From: Herpetosiphon sp042688385
GTDB lineage: Bacteria > Chloroflexota > Chloroflexia > Chloroflexales > Herpetosiphonaceae
DNA: 64,000 nucleotides
Assembly (NCBI RefSeq): GCF_042688385.1
Contig: NZ_JBHUPY010000006.1
Location: forward strand, 248,001 to 312,000
Direction: 5' to 3'
Part shown: positions 45,001-53,856 of the stretch, one piece after another
Layout of the letters: every line of letters begins with the position of its first letter
How positions within the stretch are numbered: the stretch's first letter is position 1
Program-made: the position numbers and the translations under genes
The notes under the pieces: model-generated
The model's input: only the letters and a program-made list of their open reading frames with translations
The model's database searches: none
Told to the model about the DNA's origin: nothing

Positions 45001-48000
45001 GCTTTGCTGGCAATTTGAGGGCTTTGGCAACCAAGGCCTGAATTTGCTGGCTAAGCTCGCTTGAATTGATGCTTGCCACCGATGATTGTTGGCGCTGTGG
45101 TTGAATGGTTGCTTGGGGCTGCGGGTTGGTTTCAGCAGGAGCCACAATCACAATCTGGCTCTGATCTGCATACAGCACCTGCTCGAAGGCGTGCAGCGCT
45201 TGGCTGGGTTGCAGCGGTGACAAGCCTCGTTGGCGCAGATGCTCGACCAACATTGGGGTTGCCGCTAAGCCGATGCCATCCCATGCACCCCAATTCAGGG
45301 CCGTCATGGCCCGACCTGCCTGGCGCTCGCTGACCGCAAATGCATCGAGAAAGGCGTTGGCCGCCACATAATCGGGAATGCCCCCACCAAGGCCCGGCAC
45401 AACCACCGCAATCGACGAGCAATTAAGAAAGAAGGCTGGTTTTTGCTGATGCCGCTCAAGTGCCCGCGCCAAGAGCCATGTGCCGTTAACTTTTGGCTCA
45501 AGCACCGCCGAAAATTGCTCAGCGCTTTTGGTGTGCAGCGAAGCAACATCGACAATGCCAGCTGCTTGGATTACGCCAAAAATTCCGGTTTCGGTTGTTG
45601 CCAGCTCAGCGATAAGCTGCTCGACCTCGTGGGAATTGCAAATATCAACTTGGCGATAGTGCGCGCTTGCGCCCAAGGCTTCAAGCTCCGCAAGCAAGGT
45701 TTTGTGTTTTTGATCAAGCGCCGAGCGGCCAAGCAGGATTAATCTTGGTTGGTTGTTGCTGGCTAAATGGCGCGCCAGCTGTGCGCCAACGCCGCCTGCA
45801 CCACCAACGATCACAATTACGCGGCCTGGCGTTTCGGTGGGTTTGCTGCTGGTTGTGATCGCTGGCAAGGCTGCTAATTGACGATTTAGGCGCTGGCCGC
45901 CACGCCATGCCAGCACGCCATTGCTTGGTTGAGCTTTTAACTCATGGGCAAGCGCCTGGAGTTGCGCCGCAGCCTCAGCATTCAGCGCCAGATCAAGCGC
46001 CACGCATGGAATTCTAAGGTGCTGATCGGGCAAGGCCGCCGCCAAACCTGCAATTAATGCTTGTTCTGGGGCAAGTTGCTCTTGCTGCTCAATTGGGTAA
46101 GCTCCGGCAGTAACAACCCACAAACCAGCTGGCTGAGCTGTTTTGGGCTGGGCCAACAGCAATTTGCTGAGTGCTAAGAGGCCTAATACGCCGGCAGTCG
46201 ATGGCTGATCGGATGTTGCCTCCCAATCTGTCAACACAATCAGGCCATAGCGCTGCATGTTGAATGTTGCCAGCTGCGTTGCCAGCGATTCGCTACTGGT
46301 CAGCACGCAGGTTTGATTATTGGCGTTGAGCATTGCCGCCAGCTGCTTAGCCAGCTCATGATCCGGATTGGCGATGAGAATCCAGCGTTCGATTGGCTGT
46401 TCAGCTGTGGCTGGAAGTGCAGTCGGTTGCCAAACTAGCTGTTGCAATAAGGCTGGCGCAAACTTTGGTTGCGGGGCTTCAGCGTTGCGCAAATCGCTTA
46501 GGTCGAGCAATATCTGGCCATCGGCGGCCTTGAGTTGCAAGCGATAGCCGTTTGGAGTTGCTTGCAAACTGACTGTACTGATCTGCTGGCCGTGCAAATG
46601 GGTTGCTTGGTTGGCTGCTGGCTGTAGTTCAAGCGCTTGCTCTTTGGGCAGCAGCCGTTGGGCGGTTGGCAACCAATGCTGCTCCCGGGCAAAGGGATAA
46701 TTCGGCAAGCGCACTCGGCGACCAGCTCCGATTGCCAGTGCTGGCAAATCGAAATCAACGCCATGGACCCACAAACGCCCGATTGCGTTGCGAATTGTGG
46801 CATGATCATCCTCGCCACGCCGTAACAAGGCCTCAACATTCCAGCTAGGCGCGCGACCTGCCAGCATTTGGCGCGCAAAAGCCGCCAAGGTGCTGCCCGG
46901 GCCAATCTCAATAAAGCTATCGAAGCCTTCAGCAATCAGCCGTTCGAGCGCAGGCGCAAAACGCACTGGCTCAACCACTTGGGCAGCCCAGTAATCAGCG
47001 TCGAGTTTAGCAGGGCCGCGCATCCATTCCACGCTGACGGTGCTCAATAATGGAATAGCCGGATTAGCTGGCTCAAGCGCACTCGCGACCTCGGCAATGG
47101 CTTGGACAGCGGGTTGCGTCAAGGACGAGTGATAGGCCAGATTGTGATTAACGATCACTGCATGAACGCCATCACGCGCTAACTGTTCTAGCACCCGTTT
47201 GACTGCGCTGCTCGTACCTGAGATAACCACTTGATTTGGGGTGTTGTAGGCAGCAATATTTAGTGGATCTATTTGTTGGGCCACCAGCACCGCAACCAAC
47301 GCTTCGGGTGCAAACACTGCCGCCATCATGCCCGGCTCTGCCAAGCTTGCCATGAGTTGCCCGCGCGCTCGCGCCAGCTCCAAAACTGCCTCAAAACTCA
47401 GCACGCCTGCAATGCATGCTGCCGCCAGCTCGCCAACACTATGGCCCACAACTGCATCGGGCTTGAGTCCCCAACTCAGTACCAGCCGCGCTAAGGCAAC
47501 TTCAAAGGCCACCAGCAGCGGTTGGGTAACTTCGGTATCAGCTAACTCTGCACTTTCAACATCTGCTGCAAAACACCATTCAAGCAGGGTTCGACCTTTG
47601 ATCAGGCCAAGTTGCTCCGAGGCTGCATCGAAGGTGGCCTTAAACACTGCTTCCCGCTGGTAGAGCAACGCTCCTTGTTGCGGATATTGCGCGCCTTGGC
47701 CGGCAAACAGCAGCGCTACTTTGCGCCGTTTGGTGACGAGTGGCCCAACTAGCAGGTTTTGTTCAGTAGTGCCAGCAGCATAATTCTCCAAGCTTGTGGC
47801 CACCGCTGCCAGATCAGCGCTGATGATGGCTGCCCGCTGGGCAAACACTTCGCGCTCTGCGAAACTGAAATACAAGTCTGCTACACATAACGAGTGATCA
47901 AATCGAATCTGTTCAGCCAACCCAGCAGCAAGTTCGCGTAATGCTTGTTCGTTGCGCGCTGAAATGGGAATGAGCTGGAGCGCAGCCTCAGTGCTTTCAG

Positions 48001-51000
48001 CGACTGGTATCGGTGGCGGCTCCTCAAGAATGATATGCGCATTCGTACCGCCAAAGCCAAAGCTATTGACTCCAGCGCGCAGTGGGTGCGGCCCCTGCCA
48101 TGCTTGCAGGGTCGTGTTAATCGCCATGCCAGCAGGCTCCAGTTCGAAACGATGATTGGGTTTTGAATAGTGCAGGCTTGGCGGAATTTGGCGCTGCTGC
48201 AGCATCAAAATCACTTTGATCAGCGCAGGAATACCTGCAGCGTTGAGCAAATGGCCGACATTGGTTTTGACCGAACCAATTAAACGTGGCGCTGCATTAC
48301 TCGCAGGGGGAAAGATTTGGGCCAATGAGCGTGCCTCGGTTGGGTCGCCAATTGCGGTGCCCGTGCCATGAGCCTCGATATACGAGACACTCGCTGGATC
48401 GATCTGGGCCTCAGCGTAGGCTTGACGCAGGGCTTCTGCCTGACGTAACGGATTGGGAGCCATTGGGCTGAGCGAGCGGCCATCATTATTAATTGCCGAG
48501 CCGCGAATGAGTGCCAGCACGCTATCACCATAATGTTGAGCCTTGCTGAGCCGTTCAATAATCAAAACCCCAGCCCCTTCACCAAGCACAATGCCATCGG
48601 CTGCATCATCGAAGGCCCGACAACGCCCGCTTGGCGAGAGTGCGCCAGCCCGCTCTAGCAGCTGAAATGGGGTTTCAGTCAGATTAAGGTTTATCCCGCC
48701 AACAATCGCCAGATCGCAATCACCAACTAAGAGGCTGGTGCGCGCCATATGCAGTGCAACCAACGTCGATGAGCAGGCGGTATCAATCGCTATGGCTGGG
48801 CCGTTCAAATCAAGACAATGGGCAATTCGTCCGGCAATCAGGTTGCGCATATTGCCAGTTGCCGCCGATGGGTGTAATTGTTCGCTATTGGCGACGAGTG
48901 GCAGCAACAGCTCTTGATACGAGGCCTCGCCAACCCCGATAAATACGCCAACCCGCCGATTTTCCCGCCGCTGGGCGGCATAGCCAGCGTGCTCTAAGGC
49001 GTGGTAAGCCAATTCCAACAGGATGCGCTGTTGCGGGTCCATCGCAGCAGCTTCAGCAGGGCTAAGCTTAAAAAAGCTGGCATCAAAATAGCTCACCGCA
49101 TCCAGTTGGCTGCCCCAGGCATGGCCTTGCGGCGCAGGGCTGGCGAGGCCATCGAGCCGTTGGCGGGGCAGTTGCCCGACGCTATCGACTCCAGCCACCA
49201 GATTGGCCCAAAATTCTTCAGGCGTTGCCGCATCAGGCAGCCGACATGCCATGCCAATAATGGCAATTGGCTCAGGTGTGGTGCTACGCTCACGCTGGAT
49301 TGGCTCCTGTGTCGTATTCTGATTTGACATAATTTTGGTTTGTTCTTGCAGCCAAGCAGTAAGGCCAGCAGGGGTTGGCTGTTGGCGCAGCGCCGCAACA
49401 TCAGGCTCGACATTAAACTGCTCACCAAGCGCCGCCAACAGATCCATCAATTGCAATGAAGTAGCGCCTAAATCAAACACTGAATCGTGTAACCCAATCT
49501 GACTTGGATCAATGCCGATAATCTGGCCGCACAGCGTGATGATGGTTTGTTCGATGCTGGCCGGAGCCATGCTGGATGCTGGCTGGTTGTGTTCGGCCAA
49601 CGCCGTTTGGACGGCAGCAATTAGGCTGCTAAACTCGCCTGCTTCATAGCGTTGGCGCAACTCTGTGCGCCTGATTTTGCCGCTGGTTGTGCGCGGAAAC
49701 TGACTGGCGCGTAGCGGCACAATCTCAATTGCGGTTGTGCCGGTGGTGCGACGCATGACACGAATCAGTTGATTAATCGCTGGCAAGGCTGATTGCCAAG
49801 CATTCAGCGCCAAAAAAACGATGACGCGCTCTTGGCGATTGCCCAGCCCATCAACACCACAGACGGCGATGCGTTTTGGATTCAGCCCTTTGATGCTGGT
49901 TGCAAGGGCTTCGAGGTCGGGGGCATGGTGCTTGTGACCATTAACAATCACAATTTCCTTGGCGCGCCCAGTGATAACCAAGCGTCCGTTGTGCAGAAAA
50001 CCAAGGTCGCCAGTGCGCAGCCAACCAGCACAAAATGCTGCCGCTGGATCGTTGCTGCGATAATAACCGCGCATCAACTGCGGCCCTGCAACCTGAATAT
50101 GGCCAACATGATCAGCAGCAAGCGGCTGATCAGCAGCATCGACGATCCGCACATGGCAATCAGGAATCGGCACGCCAACATCAACCAGCTCTAAATAGCG
50201 TGTTTGATCGTTTGAATTGGGCTGTTCAGTGATTATCCTTACCCGCTCTTCGTGAATCAGAATCTGGCGATCAACAAGGTGGGTCTGCATCCCTTTACCG
50301 AGCGGCGATAGCGTAACCCCAACACTAGCTTCAGCCAACCCATACACTGGCAACAGAGCTTGTGCCGAAAAACCTGTCGCAGCCACATGGCGAAGAAACG
50401 CCCGACAACGCTCGGCCACAATTGGCTCTGCGCCAACAATCAACAAGCGTACACAGCTCAAATCAAGCCCAGTCAGCTGGTCTGGTTTAACTCGTCGCGT
50501 CACTAAATCTAAGGCAAACGGAGCTGCCGTCAACAACGTGGCTCGATGGCGATGGGTCTGTTCTAGCCAGCTGGCTGGGCGGCGAGCAAAATAAAATTCA
50601 TCAAGTTTGACCTGTTTAATGCCAGCAGCCAGCGGCAACAAGTGAGCGGCAATCAGGCCCATATCGTGATAATAGGGCATCCAACTGACGACACAATCGT
50701 CGGCGTTGATTGCACATGCACTGCCCATTTGACGCAAATTTGCTAGTAGTCCAGCGTGGGTCAACTCGATGCCTCGTGGCTCGCCAGTGCTGCCCGAGGA
50801 AAATTGCAGATAGGCGAGATCGCCTACTGCTGCTGGCGTTGAACTCGATGAGCGTGAGCGCAACAATTGAACTGTTGCAGTTGACCATGGCCCAGCAAGC
50901 GTGTGCTGTTCGTGTTGCAACATCGAGGCTTGAGCAGCTAATGCCTCACCAACGGCGGCGCTGGCAAGCAGCGCTGGTTGCTCAAGCGTCTGCCAGATTG

Positions 51001-51310
51001 CCAGAATGCGCTCTGGTTCGGCGGCCAGCGGGGCGGGAATTAAGCCAGCGAGGATTGCACCCCAAAAACCAGCCAGAAAATCGGCACTTGCTTCGAGCGC
51101 AATTAACAGCACTTGGCCTGCAACCAGCCCATTGCGCTCAAGCTCCGCAGCAACTTCTTGCGCTGTTATATACAGTTCGCGATAGCTAATCGCCTGTTCG
51201 TGGTCAGCTGCGGTGCGATGAATAATTACTTGGTCAGGGGTGGTTTCTGCGCTAGCTCGCAGCAGATCAGGCAGTGTCCGAATAGTGCGCGACAACAAAT
51301 CAGCAACCAT
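39062..51310 (-). CDS. Hybrid PKS/NRPS megasynthase with acyl-ACP-reductase-like terminus
   Basis: One 4082-residue protein. Order, with approximate residues: fatty acyl-AMP ligase 1-560 (LQFSSGSTGEPRG; WMPYYHDMGLI, typical of FAALs); ACP with Ser 618; KS 681-1100 (DTACSST, Cys 846; EAHGTGT; NVGHL); AT 1197-1500 (GHSVGE, Ser 1291; LAYHS where HAFH marks malonyl); KR 1740-2060 (VGGAGGVG; YVAAN; no LDD motif, so perhaps A-type); ACP with Ser 2118; C 2185-2610 (HHSIADG at 2314); A 2630-3135 (FTSGSTGAPKG; YGPTEATINAT); PCP with Ser 3191; C 3248-3680 (HHIIGDG at 3384); terminal Rossmann-type reductase 3700-4082. I see no DH, ER or TE. My aligned A-domain code is about DASSIVHIN plus Lys, which I cannot assign. 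Likely product: a 3-hydroxy fatty-acylated amino acid derivative, released by reduction. GGAG is 8 bases before the ATG. No transporter, PPTase or regulator is adjacent. Confidence 0.93.
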   Translation of the reverse strand: MVADLLSRTIRTLPDLLRASAETTPDQVIIHRTAADHEQAISYRELYITAQEVAAELERNGLVAGQVLLIALEASADFLAGFWGAILAGLIPAPLAAEPERILAIWQTLEQPALLASAAVGEALAAQASMLQHEQHTLAGPWSTATVQLLRSRSSSSTPAAVGDLAYLQFSSGSTGEPRGIELTHAGLLANLRQMGSACAINADDCVVSWMPYYHDMGLIAAHLLPLAAGIKQVKLDEFYFARRPASWLEQTHRHRATLLTAAPFALDLVTRRVKPDQLTGLDLSCVRLLIVGAEPIVAERCRAFLRHVAATGFSAQALLPVYGLAEASVGVTLSPLGKGMQTHLVDRQILIHEERVRIITEQPNSNDQTRYLELVDVGVPIPDCHVRIVDAADQPLAADHVGHIQVAGPQLMRGYYRSNDPAAAFCAGWLRTGDLGFLHNGRLVITGRAKEIVIVNGHKHHAPDLEALATSIKGLNPKRIAVCGVDGLGNRQERVIVFLALNAWQSALPAINQLIRVMRRTTGTTAIEIVPLRASQFPRTTSGKIRRTELRQRYEAGEFSSLIAAVQTALAEHNQPASSMAPASIEQTIITLCGQIIGIDPSQIGLHDSVFDLGATSLQLMDLLAALGEQFNVEPDVAALRQQPTPAGLTAWLQEQTKIMSNQNTTQEPIQRERSTTPEPIAIIGMACRLPDAATPEEFWANLVAGVDSVGQLPRQRLDGLASPAPQGHAWGSQLDAVSYFDASFFKLSPAEAAAMDPQQRILLELAYHALEHAGYAAQRRENRRVGVFIGVGEASYQELLLPLVANSEQLHPSAATGNMRNLIAGRIAHCLDLNGPAIAIDTACSSTLVALHMARTSLLVGDCDLAIVGGINLNLTETPFQLLERAGALSPSGRCRAFDDAADGIVLGEGAGVLIIERLSKAQHYGDSVLALIRGSAINNDGRSLSPMAPNPLRQAEALRQAYAEAQIDPASVSYIEAHGTGTAIGDPTEARSLAQIFPPASNAAPRLIGSVKTNVGHLLNAAGIPALIKVILMLQQRQIPPSLHYSKPNHRFELEPAGMAINTTLQAWQGPHPLRAGVNSFGFGGTNAHIILEEPPPIPVAESTEAALQLIPISARNEQALRELAAGLAEQIRFDHSLCVADLYFSFAEREVFAQRAAIISADLAAVATSLENYAAGTTEQNLLVGPLVTKRRKVALLFAGQGAQYPQQGALLYQREAVFKATFDAASEQLGLIKGRTLLEWCFAADVESAELADTEVTQPLLVAFEVALARLVLSWGLKPDAVVGHSVGELAAACIAGVLSFEAVLELARARGQLMASLAEPGMMAAVFAPEALVAVLVAQQIDPLNIAAYNTPNQVVISGTSSAVKRVLEQLARDGVHAVIVNHNLAYHSSLTQPAVQAIAEVASALEPANPAIPLLSTVSVEWMRGPAKLDADYWAAQVVEPVRFAPALERLIAEGFDSFIEIGPGSTLAAFARQMLAGRAPSWNVEALLRRGEDDHATIRNAIGRLWVHGVDFDLPALAIGAGRRVRLPNYPFAREQHWLPTAQRLLPKEQALELQPAANQATHLHGQQISTVSLQATPNGYRLQLKAADGQILLDLSDLRNAEAPQPKFAPALLQQLVWQPTALPATAEQPIERWILIANPDHELAKQLAAMLNANNQTCVLTSSESLATQLATFNMQRYGLIVLTDWEATSDQPSTAGVLGLLALSKLLLAQPKTAQPAGLWVVTAGAYPIEQQEQLAPEQALIAGLAAALPDQHLRIPCVALDLALNAEAAAQLQALAHELKAQPSNGVLAWRGGQRLNRQLAALPAITTSSKPTETPGRVIVIVGGAGGVGAQLARHLASNNQPRLILLGRSALDQKHKTLLAELEALGASAHYRQVDICNSHEVEQLIAELATTETGIFGVIQAAGIVDVASLHTKSAEQFSAVLEPKVNGTWLLARALERHQQKPAFFLNCSSIAVVVPGLGGGIPDYVAANAFLDAFAVSERQAGRAMTALNWGAWDGIGLAATPMLVEHLRQRGLSPLQPSQALHAFEQVLYADQSQIVIVAPAETNPQPQATIQPQRQQSSVASINSSELSQQIQALVAKALKLPAKQIAADASFLALGLDSLQAIDLVKQLEQATGMVLPLTLFFEFQTIRELSAHLSTLIDAEQPAIQTIDTAAQTIPQISNEATFPLAPAQIAFYVGHQLYPESPAFTLIRQQIAGWLDPTLLQAAFSYLVARHPMLRAKFEPVDKAQTEPRQRIIDPNLLPPSLWFEQREAPADRAAFEQRLAHYQFDLLNPPLFRVVLCSDGAKRWHLYVLLHHSIADGWSTSILLDELWQVYTKLDQKQPIALPALTASFEQYVIQTLRTATSPQASADRAWWQALLHQHSAALAWSLPNDAPAGNASDHQIGSIYRQLDATTSMQLRQHAASIDVSLFHLLLAIYARQLAAWSQTNAIAINVAEHGRAIRLSGIEQIVGCCADHLPLPLELAANQQIDDLAIVIRDQWAQIQQHATVSALDLARLAGVREQTGPRAPGAASFSLARFPASLPSDCPIAIEALTASTATAATKLSLLISEVNGQLQTTWMYATAAFQTQTIEQLADSYQQELAALGQPTTIQQAFQPAALELLPQIEPSLLTPARILAQCLRQPEQIAVKAEGATLTYAQLASSAIHVARWLLAHGARPNQPVALLTQPTIASVVGIVGALWAGVPWLGLNTSYPLRQLETQLDQAAGQLLLYHQQTAELAHKLQASAANQLALLDLDQLLQAPLEPALTPEIASSKPDDLAYVMFTSGSTGAPKGVPISQRSLANYLAWLVERFDYGPNDRLLQTAALSFDAAISQMLGPLTAGGSVIMLAPQIVRDPIALLEALERERPTIWRSVPALWESLITTLERRIAEGQAPPALAELRLIGVGGEALPASYVRRWMNMYGQRQQIVNHYGPTEATINATAYLVEQRPSVASTQIPIGKPISGAITRVLDQQGNLCPALTTGELYIGGIGLATGYLGRPDLTACQFVPDPLDSGVRLYRTGDLVRELADGNLVFIGRADEQIKLRGYRIEPAEIEAALHEHPAIAKAAVCLTTDAEQPALVAYVETKASLPSEVELRRWLAKRLPPQMIPQRFVGLATLPTTSSGKIDRGKLRQLPIPVPSSVEHGALPQTPSELLVAEIWQTVLKLPSVNRDADFFELGGDSLLLLQVLTRLEGRVPVLPRAATLYQHSTLARFAQALDAAQSNQQPQQPVPSAQAEHEHFALTPAQIGFLLTEALDPAAPTTWCARLAINGPLDRSLLQQALNMLVQRHPMLRTRMLVAQRPPRQQVEAYAEPIQISFNDLMPALAAGGNATQLIEHYWHAEQTERFELDQLPLLRMQVLQLAPTRHIWLIAAHHIIGDGWSAWIFGQELLQMYDALVAGKTPNLPALRSSFRDYVNLIQQSSNVAAATYWRAIFRQAYQRPLLQTSNVAQASAPLIESHILPAATLGQLRQVAAAAGVTPYLVLLSVFIHQLRQLTGVDDLVIGTAHAGRDQALPDIERIFGCFATALPIRFSHSQPAESAQALLIPVAQAFRNAYQHALAPSEIARLIGTNNSNAAITATGAQFFFTFLDFDALGTLSSETLTLDWGNSQTEIQPPLGATELLFAARAANGELRLNLQAAPSKLDVATLQHVLAGMLADIQLLIAQPSHSASSMIQFANLQRNVQTAPLDAALIGYLPPSSSIAALLGLKGAESTIRAQLRKLLFADGQPRWVELLETPIGASAMLCLPWFAEDLRPEYAANLESTIAAGMLLAQTRGARCVSLAGMLPALTGYGFGVLRVLEGDQQARPALTTGHATTVVAVSQTLEAALKASGRELADSNLAMLGLGSIGQSVLQVILRSLPHPRSLVLCDTAANQQRLVDLAAQIRQTTGYTGSIEIVAAASDVPEVVYQAQIIVAATSTAGIIEVERLHAGTILVDDSFPPCLDPKRAIERMQTRGDVLIVGGGQLACGPSQRTIDLPLSDQTVRERILAEIVPDAAASCQLEALLWAADPTLPLTRGLVEVDAALRYRDAVIKAGFGPAPLHLQGFLPNPQLLAEREIAQTSDQQ

Positions 51311-51497
51311 GCGGCATTCTCCAGTAGAGCCTTCCTCGAAAAGACGTTGATAACAGGATTGCCGTTCTCATGGAAATGACCAAGGTTCTGGACATGTATC
51401 AGCGTACAATGGGCGGCGCAGCGATTTTTTCGTTAAGAGGATACCACAAGCTAGTCGATGAGTGGTGTCTCTGCCTTTGTAGCGGTTGCTTATTTTA

Positions 51498-52132
51498 TTA
51501 AGGTAGCGTAATTTTGCGAATTGGCCCTGGCGCTGATTGGCGCGGCCCTACTATTTCCCAATCCGCAAAATAATAGCTGCGACTATCGGGACTCCATGCG
51601 TTCAAACAGCCCGTTGTATAGTACCCGGATGGCAGATCAATCACCATTCCGCCTAGACCGCCAGTCACCGGATCGCGTTCCCAAATCTGTGAGCCATTGG
51701 CAACGTACCGTCCATTGGGTGAGGGATTCCAGAGCGGCACATCAAAATTATAGGTGGTTGGTGGGAGTGGATGTGTCAAGGTAGTGGTATCGGTGACGAT
51801 GCCATGCGGATGTCATACAACCAGCGTTGATCTACCAAGATAACATCATCGGGATACCAACGCACTCCTGGAAGGACACCACGATCCGTGATGGAAAGCG
51901 GAATCGTGATCGCCTTGGTGGTGGTCAGATCGATAATCTGACTGTCATAGCCACGTTTATAGCCATCGTCATTGGGTTCATAGATATGGGCAATCACATA
52001 GCGGTGGGATGGCGAAAGCGCGCAGACACCGACATGGACATTAGGAATGACAATTGGCGCAACCCGATCGCGCTCCGAAGCACAGCCACTAACTAACCCA
52101 AACAGCAGTATTCCAAGGTAATACCAGCGCAT
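51498..52132 (-). pseudogene. Frameshifted lipoprotein gene (WD40/TolB-like strands)
   Basis: Two frames make one protein. The first (start 52132, GGGAG upstream) begins with a signal peptide and lipobox LVSGCASE, then beta segments such as PSHRYVIAHIYEPNDDG, and runs to a stop at 51776. The second frame continues the same fold (PSPNGRYVANGSQIWERD; WSPDSRSYYFADWE). Reading the second frame backwards past its TTG gives GIVTDTTTLTHP, a natural join to LYDIR, so a single base was lost or gained near 51808-51813. Whether this is a mutation or a sequencing error cannot be told here. Intact, it would be about 210 residues, lipid-anchored. Confidence 0.72.
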
Positions 52133-52264
52133 TCTTGCTCCCTTCTTCATTTATCTCAGCGTAGTAGCCTCAGTATAGCGCTCCTTGGCGTAAAAAATGC
52201 CTTGTTCAATGCACACGAGCCGATATTGTGCTCAAATTATGTGAAAAATCGTACAAATTACCTA

Positions 52265-52293
52265 TTGTTATTTACTTCACAAAGGTGTAGAAT
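52265..52293 (+). promoter_or_regulatory. Promoter of the NDH-2 gene
   Basis: TTGTTA (52265-52270) and TAGAAT (52288-52293) are 17 bases apart, 32 bases before the ATG. Confidence 0.5.
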
Positions 52294-52325
52294 CGATAAC
52301 GTGCGGTAACAACAGGAGGCCCAAA

Positions 52326-53618
52326 ATGCAAAAAGTGATTATTATTGGGGCTGGGTTTGCTGGCCTGCGGGCTGCCAAAACCTTAGCGGGCAAAAACCTC
52401 GATGTATTATTAATCGATCAACAAAATTATCATTGTTTTCAACCGCTGCTTTATCAAGTGGCAACTGCTGGCTTGGAGCCAGAGCAAATTGCCTACCCCG
52501 TGCGTGGCATTATGCACAATTGGCCGGGTGTGCGCTTTTTGATGGCCCGCGTCGAGCACATTGACCGCAGTGCCAAACAGGTACAAACAACCATGGGCAG
52601 CTTTAGCTATGATTATTTAATTGTCGCTGCTGGCGGCCAAACCAACTTTTTTGGCAATCGCGAGCTTGAGCAATATAGCTTTGGCCTGAAAAACTTAAAC
52701 GATGCTGAGCAGTTGCGCAACCATTTATTAAGCACCTTCGAACGCGCTGCCTACGAAGCCGACCCCAAGGTGCGCCAAGCTTTACACACTTTCGTGGTGG
52801 TTGGTGGCGGCCCGACCGGAGTCGAATTGGCTGGCGCGATTCGCGAATTGGTTAAGCATGTTTTGGTACGCGATTTCCCCCAACTCGAAAATCGCCAAGT
52901 CCAGGTGATTTTGCTCGAAGCCACCGATAAAGTGCTGGGCATGTTTCCAAAACGCTTGCAGCACAAAACCTTGCGCCGCTTGGAGCAAATGGGTGTCGAT
53001 GTACGCTTAAATACGGCAGTTGAGGGCGCTAGTGCCGATCAGGTGCAACTTAAAGGTGGCGAGGTGATTCCTACCCACACCCTAATTTGGGCGGCTGGGG
53101 TGCAAGGCGTTACGTTGGCCCACAGCCTTGAATTGGCTTTGGCGCGCGGCAATCGGGTGCAAGTGCAGCCCGACCTGAGCCTCGCCAATGATCCAGCGGT
53201 CTATATTGTTGGCGATTTAGCCTATATCGAGCAGGCAGGCAAACCCTTGCCCCAAGTTGCGCCGGTGGCGATTCAACAAGCGGTGACGGCGGCAAAAAAC
53301 ATTCTGCAACACAGCGAAGGTCGCGCAACCAGCAACTTTGTCTATCGTGATCGTGGCTCGATGGCGACGATTGGGCGCAATGCAGCGGTGGCCTATATTT
53401 TTGGGCTTCAGTTTTGGGGCTTTCCTGCTTGGGTCGTCTGGCTGTTCATTCACCTGATGAGCTTGGTTGGCTTTCGCAATCGCGTGGTCGTCTTAATCAA
53501 CTGGGCCTACAATTACTTCTTTTATGATCAAGCAATTCGCTTGATTACTGCCAATCGCAAGCCTGGCGATGTTGATCTGGCCCCAGCGCTTGAGCATATT
53601 CAAGCTACAACCAAATAA
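52326..53618 (+). CDS. ndh: Type II NADH:quinone oxidoreductase (NDH-2)
   Basis: A 430-residue single-subunit flavoenzyme that passes electrons from NADH to quinone at the cytoplasmic face of the membrane without pumping protons. The FAD-binding motif is VIIIGAGFAGLRAAK at the N-terminus, the NADH site is FVVVGGGPTGVELAGAI near residue 160, and the second FAD motif is AVYIVGDLAYIEQ near 295. The quinone site motif PVAIQQAVTAAKNI follows, and the C-terminal hydrophobic helices (WVVWLFIHLMSLVGF) anchor it. AGGAGG lies 6 bases before the ATG. It is monocistronic with its own promoter and terminator. Confidence 0.93.
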   Translation: MQKVIIIGAGFAGLRAAKTLAGKNLDVLLIDQQNYHCFQPLLYQVATAGLEPEQIAYPVRGIMHNWPGVRFLMARVEHIDRSAKQVQTTMGSFSYDYLIVAAGGQTNFFGNRELEQYSFGLKNLNDAEQLRNHLLSTFERAAYEADPKVRQALHTFVVVGGGPTGVELAGAIRELVKHVLVRDFPQLENRQVQVILLEATDKVLGMFPKRLQHKTLRRLEQMGVDVRLNTAVEGASADQVQLKGGEVIPTHTLIWAAGVQGVTLAHSLELALARGNRVQVQPDLSLANDPAVYIVGDLAYIEQAGKPLPQVAPVAIQQAVTAAKNILQHSEGRATSNFVYRDRGSMATIGRNAAVAYIFGLQFWGFPAWVVWLFIHLMSLVGFRNRVVVLINWAYNYFFYDQAIRLITANRKPGDVDLAPALEHIQATTK

Positions 53619-53625
53619 ATAACGT

Positions 53626-53656
53626 ACCAGCGTCAACAAGCTCAGTTGGCGCTGGT
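53626..53656 (+). terminator. Terminator after ndh
   Basis: ACCAGCGTCAA (53626-53636) pairs with TTGGCGCTGGT (53646-53656), one G-U pair, 9-base loop, then TGTTAATCTTT. Confidence 0.7.
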
Positions 53657-53856
53657 TGTTAATCTTTCCGATAGATAGTCAGTAATCGAACACTGTTCAG
53701 TGAAGTAAATCAGCCAAACAGCGCAATTAAAGAGGCAAAATCTTACATATGGCAGCCATTAAAGGCCAAATGATGGCTTTTCGCGATGTTTGGTCAAAAA
53801 TCGAACAATGATCAACAAATACTTCAATTTGGTTTTTGCTTCAAGTTGCGACACTT

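Noticed and set aside
44500..47700. A dehydratase or enoyl reductase domain in the megasynthase
   Set aside because: The stretch between AT and KR fits the non-catalytic half of the KR, and no HxxxGxxxxP motif is seen.
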